Of a stretch of 6,625 bases of DNA, positions 5,262 to 6,625 are shown one piece after another. Within the stretch, counting starts at the first letter, position 1. Every line of letters begins with the position of its first letter. A model generated the notes under the pieces. The model was not told the origin of the DNA. It made no database searches and saw nothing but the letters and a program-made list of their open reading frames with translations. The stretch comes from Deltaproteobacteria bacterium (lineage in GTDB: Bacteria; Desulfobacterota; Desulfobacteria; Desulfobacterales; B30-G6), in contig QMMS01000248.1 of the NCBI GenBank assembly GCA_003647375.1, positions 1 through 6,625 of the forward strand. Reading direction: 5' to 3'. The position numbers were made by a program, and so were the translations under genes.

Positions 5262-5345
5262 TCTTGATTTAAAGAAATTTCAAGCACCAAATATCAAAAA
5301 ACAAACAATATCAAAATCCCAAAACACAATAATCAAACATTTTGT
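5262..5345. repeat. AT-rich, CAAA-rich low-complexity repeat segment
   Basis: Between lolA and nadA, the strand is almost devoid of G and shows recurring short words: ATATCAAAA at 5291-5299 and again at 5308-5316 (17 nt apart), then AATCAAAC at 5331-5338. It resembles CAAA-rich intergenic repeats I recall near genes in desulfobacterial genomes (unchecked). No gene or clear promoter could be supported in it. Confidence 0.4.
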
Positions 5346-5397
5346 ACGGATTTGTAGATTGTAATTTACGTATTTTGTGACAAAAAAATAAAAACAA

Positions 5398-5496
5398 TCA
5401 CGAAAACTGAAAAACACGAAATATGTCATGGTCTTTTTCGTGGTCACGCGGCGCAAGCGCCTGCGCTGCGCGTTCGTACTTTCGTGATTTCGTGAT
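5398..5496. repeat. CACGAAA/TTTCGTG inverted-repeat cluster with GC-rich centre
   Basis: The left side carries CACGAAA at 5399-5405 and 5415-5421; the right side carries its inverse TTTCGTG at 5436-5442, 5480-5486 and 5488-5494. The centre has a compact palindrome GGCGCAAGCGCC (5450-5461) within a very GC-rich island, in sharp contrast to the AT-rich flanks. The whole can fold as a long imperfect hairpin. It ends about 45 nt before nadA. It looks like a dispersed MITE-like element; a short open frame across it (5423-5614) overlaps nadA and is not credible. Confidence 0.6.
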
Positions 5497-5540
5497 AAAA
5501 GATCTTTTTCTTTTCCGGTTTATCCGGGTTGGGAGATATA

Positions 5541-6437
5541 ATGAAAGAAAAAATAAGAATGCTACTGAAGCAGCGCAATGCCATCATGCTGGCACACAAT
5601 TACCAGCCACCTGAAATTCAGGATATCGCGGATCTTTGCGGCGATTCTCTCGAGTTGAGCATCCGTGCATCCAACACAGAGGCTGACGTAATCCTGTTTT
5701 GCGGTGTTCACTTCATGGCGGAAACGGCTTCGATTCTGTCGCCCCAAAAAACGGTATTATTACCCCGTCATGATGCCGGGTGTCTTATGGCAGATATGAT
5801 AACCGCCGAAGGCCTGACCGCTAAAATTGCGTCATTGCCACCCATGCCGGTGGTAACCTATGTAAACTCCACGGCAGACGTAAAGGCGTTGTCCACCATA
5901 TGCTGTACCTCTGCAAATGTTGTGGCAGTGGCCAACAGTCTGGATGCGGCGGAAATGCTCATGACGCCGGACCGTAACCTGGCCATGTATGCGGCCTCAC
6001 AGACCGACAAGAAGATCCATCTCTGGGACGGCTACTGCCCGTCCCATGAACACCTGAAGCCGAAAGATGTCCAGATCGCCCGCAATGCACACCCGGAAGC
6101 GGTATTCATGGCGCATCCCGAGTGTCGACCGGAAATTCTCGAATTGGCCGATATCATTACCTCCACGTCAGGCATGATTCGTCATGCCAAGGCATCAGAT
6201 GCTAAATCATTTATTGTCGGGACGGAAATCGGACTGCTTCATCCGTTACAGAAAGCCAATCCGGACAAACAGTTTTTCCCGGCTTCGAAAAAAATGATCT
6301 GCAAAAATATGAAGAAAATTACGCTGGCCGACATCCTGAACAGTCTCGAAAATATGGAAGGCGAGGTGAAGGTTCCGGAATACGTTCGAGAACCTGCACT
6401 TCGGGCAGTGGAGAGGATGATCGCATTATCTCGATAA
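5541..6437 (+). CDS. nadA: Quinolinate synthase (iron-sulfur enzyme)
   Basis: NadA condenses iminoaspartate with dihydroxyacetone phosphate to quinolinate in de novo NAD synthesis, using an oxygen-sensitive [4Fe-4S] cluster. The 298-aa product shows the family blocks in order: MLAHNYQPPEIQDIADLCGD (16-35), CGVHFMAETASIL (54-66), HDAGCLMADM (77-86), VTYVNSTADVKA (105-116), CCTSANV (121-127), WDGYCPSHEHL (162-172), FMAHPEC (189-195), STSGM (208-212) and VGTEIGLLHPL (226-236). The three cluster ligands are evident as Cys81, Cys166 and Cys254, near-identical positions to those known for the Thermotoga enzyme; it is therefore of the short, three-cysteine type. ATG 5541 has GGGAG (5531-5535) upstream; a TTG at 5529 would place that site inside the gene. 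NadB (aspartate oxidase) should supply iminoaspartate and may start at the right edge. Confidence 0.98.
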   Translation: MKEKIRMLLKQRNAIMLAHNYQPPEIQDIADLCGDSLELSIRASNTEADVILFCGVHFMAETASILSPQKTVLLPRHDAGCLMADMITAEGLTAKIASLPPMPVVTYVNSTADVKALSTICCTSANVVAVANSLDAAEMLMTPDRNLAMYAASQTDKKIHLWDGYCPSHEHLKPKDVQIARNAHPEAVFMAHPECRPEILELADIITSTSGMIRHAKASDAKSFIVGTEIGLLHPLQKANPDKQFFPASKKMICKNMKKITLADILNSLENMEGEVKVPEYVREPALRAVERMIALSR

Positions 6438-6469
6438 AATTGCTTCCGCGAGTGTAAAAGCGATAAGCT

Positions 6470-6504
6470 GCTTTCTGCTTAAAGCTTATTGCTTACGGCT
6501 TATA
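6470..6504 (+). repeat. Tandem heptamer repeat GCTTANN, five units
   Basis: Five contiguous 7-nt units follow nadA: GCTTTCT (6470), GCTTAAA (6477), GCTTATT (6484), GCTTACG (6491), GCTTATA (6498). The GCTTA core is strict in four of them, with two variable bases. GCGATAAGC (6460-6468) can also pair with GCTTATTGC (6484-6492, one G-T), making a hairpin just after the nadA stop. No T run follows, so it is not a standard terminator. Directly repeated degenerate heptamers are known from intergenic DNA of several bacteria. Confidence 0.6.
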
Positions 6505-6599
6505 ACTCAACTTTCGGCTTTCACCATAGAGAGAGCGAAATGGGTGATCCAATGGCGATTTGTGCTGTTTGAGGCGCTTAGGGATCCTTACATCAGCGC

Positions 6600-6625
6600 A
6601 TGACAATGAAAATCCAATATGAAAA
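6600..6625 (+). CDS. Possible start of a further gene, cut by the window edge
   Basis: From ATG 6600 the frame reads MTMKIQYE and runs off the edge; a second ATG lies at 6606. No ribosome site is well placed (the nearest purine run, AGGGA, is at about 6580-6584). nadA is often followed by nadB or nadC, and aspartate oxidases commonly begin with a short charged strand like this before their FAD-binding glycine loop, so nadB is a guess. Eight residues cannot establish it. Confidence 0.25.

Overview
The window looks like chromosomal DNA of moderate GC from a Gram-negative bacterium, most likely a sulfate-reducer-type Desulfobacterota (Desulfobacterales-like). This is an inference. It rests on a SurA_N/PpiD-type N-terminus, a short LolA, a roughly 300-residue NadA with three cluster cysteines, and intergenic repeats that resemble ones I recall from that group. 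No database search was possible.

Layout. Positions 1-99 (minus) hold the first 33 codons of a membrane-anchored SurA_N/PpiD-like chaperone, with a good promoter at 146-174. Positions 100-442 are non-coding and carry a REP-like inverted repeat (231-307) and a small hairpin (187-210). A tRNA-Ala(GGC) lies at 443-518, with its own promoter and a textbook terminator at 526-558. A coding-like remnant follows (about 559-775). Positions 889-2536 are a tightly overlapping three-gene operon: ECF sigma factor, zinc-finger anti-sigma factor with one membrane span, and a Spy/CpxP-like periplasmic protein. It reads as an envelope-stress regulon of sigma, membrane anti-sigma and periplasmic sensor or chaperone. 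After a strong terminator (2683-2713) comes a second cluster: lgt (lipoprotein diacylglyceryl transferase), an unrecognised 276-aa protein overlapping lgt by 8 nt, and lolA (periplasmic lipoprotein carrier). Two of its three genes act at successive steps of lipoprotein biogenesis. A 336-nt AT-rich, repeat-filled gap leads to nadA (quinolinate synthase). The right edge has a tandem heptamer repeat and possibly the first codons of a further gene.

No CRISPR array, toxin-antitoxin pair, phage module or defence system is visible. The most interesting signals are three. (1) A small structured repeat family occurs with one copy after the Spy-like gene and one, in opposite orientation, before lolA; hairpin positions change in a compensatory way, and a third partial copy lies near the left edge. 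(2) The ECF / anti-sigma / Spy-like trio has an oppositely charged periplasmic pair. (3) An uncharacterised cytoplasmic protein is embedded between lgt and lolA.
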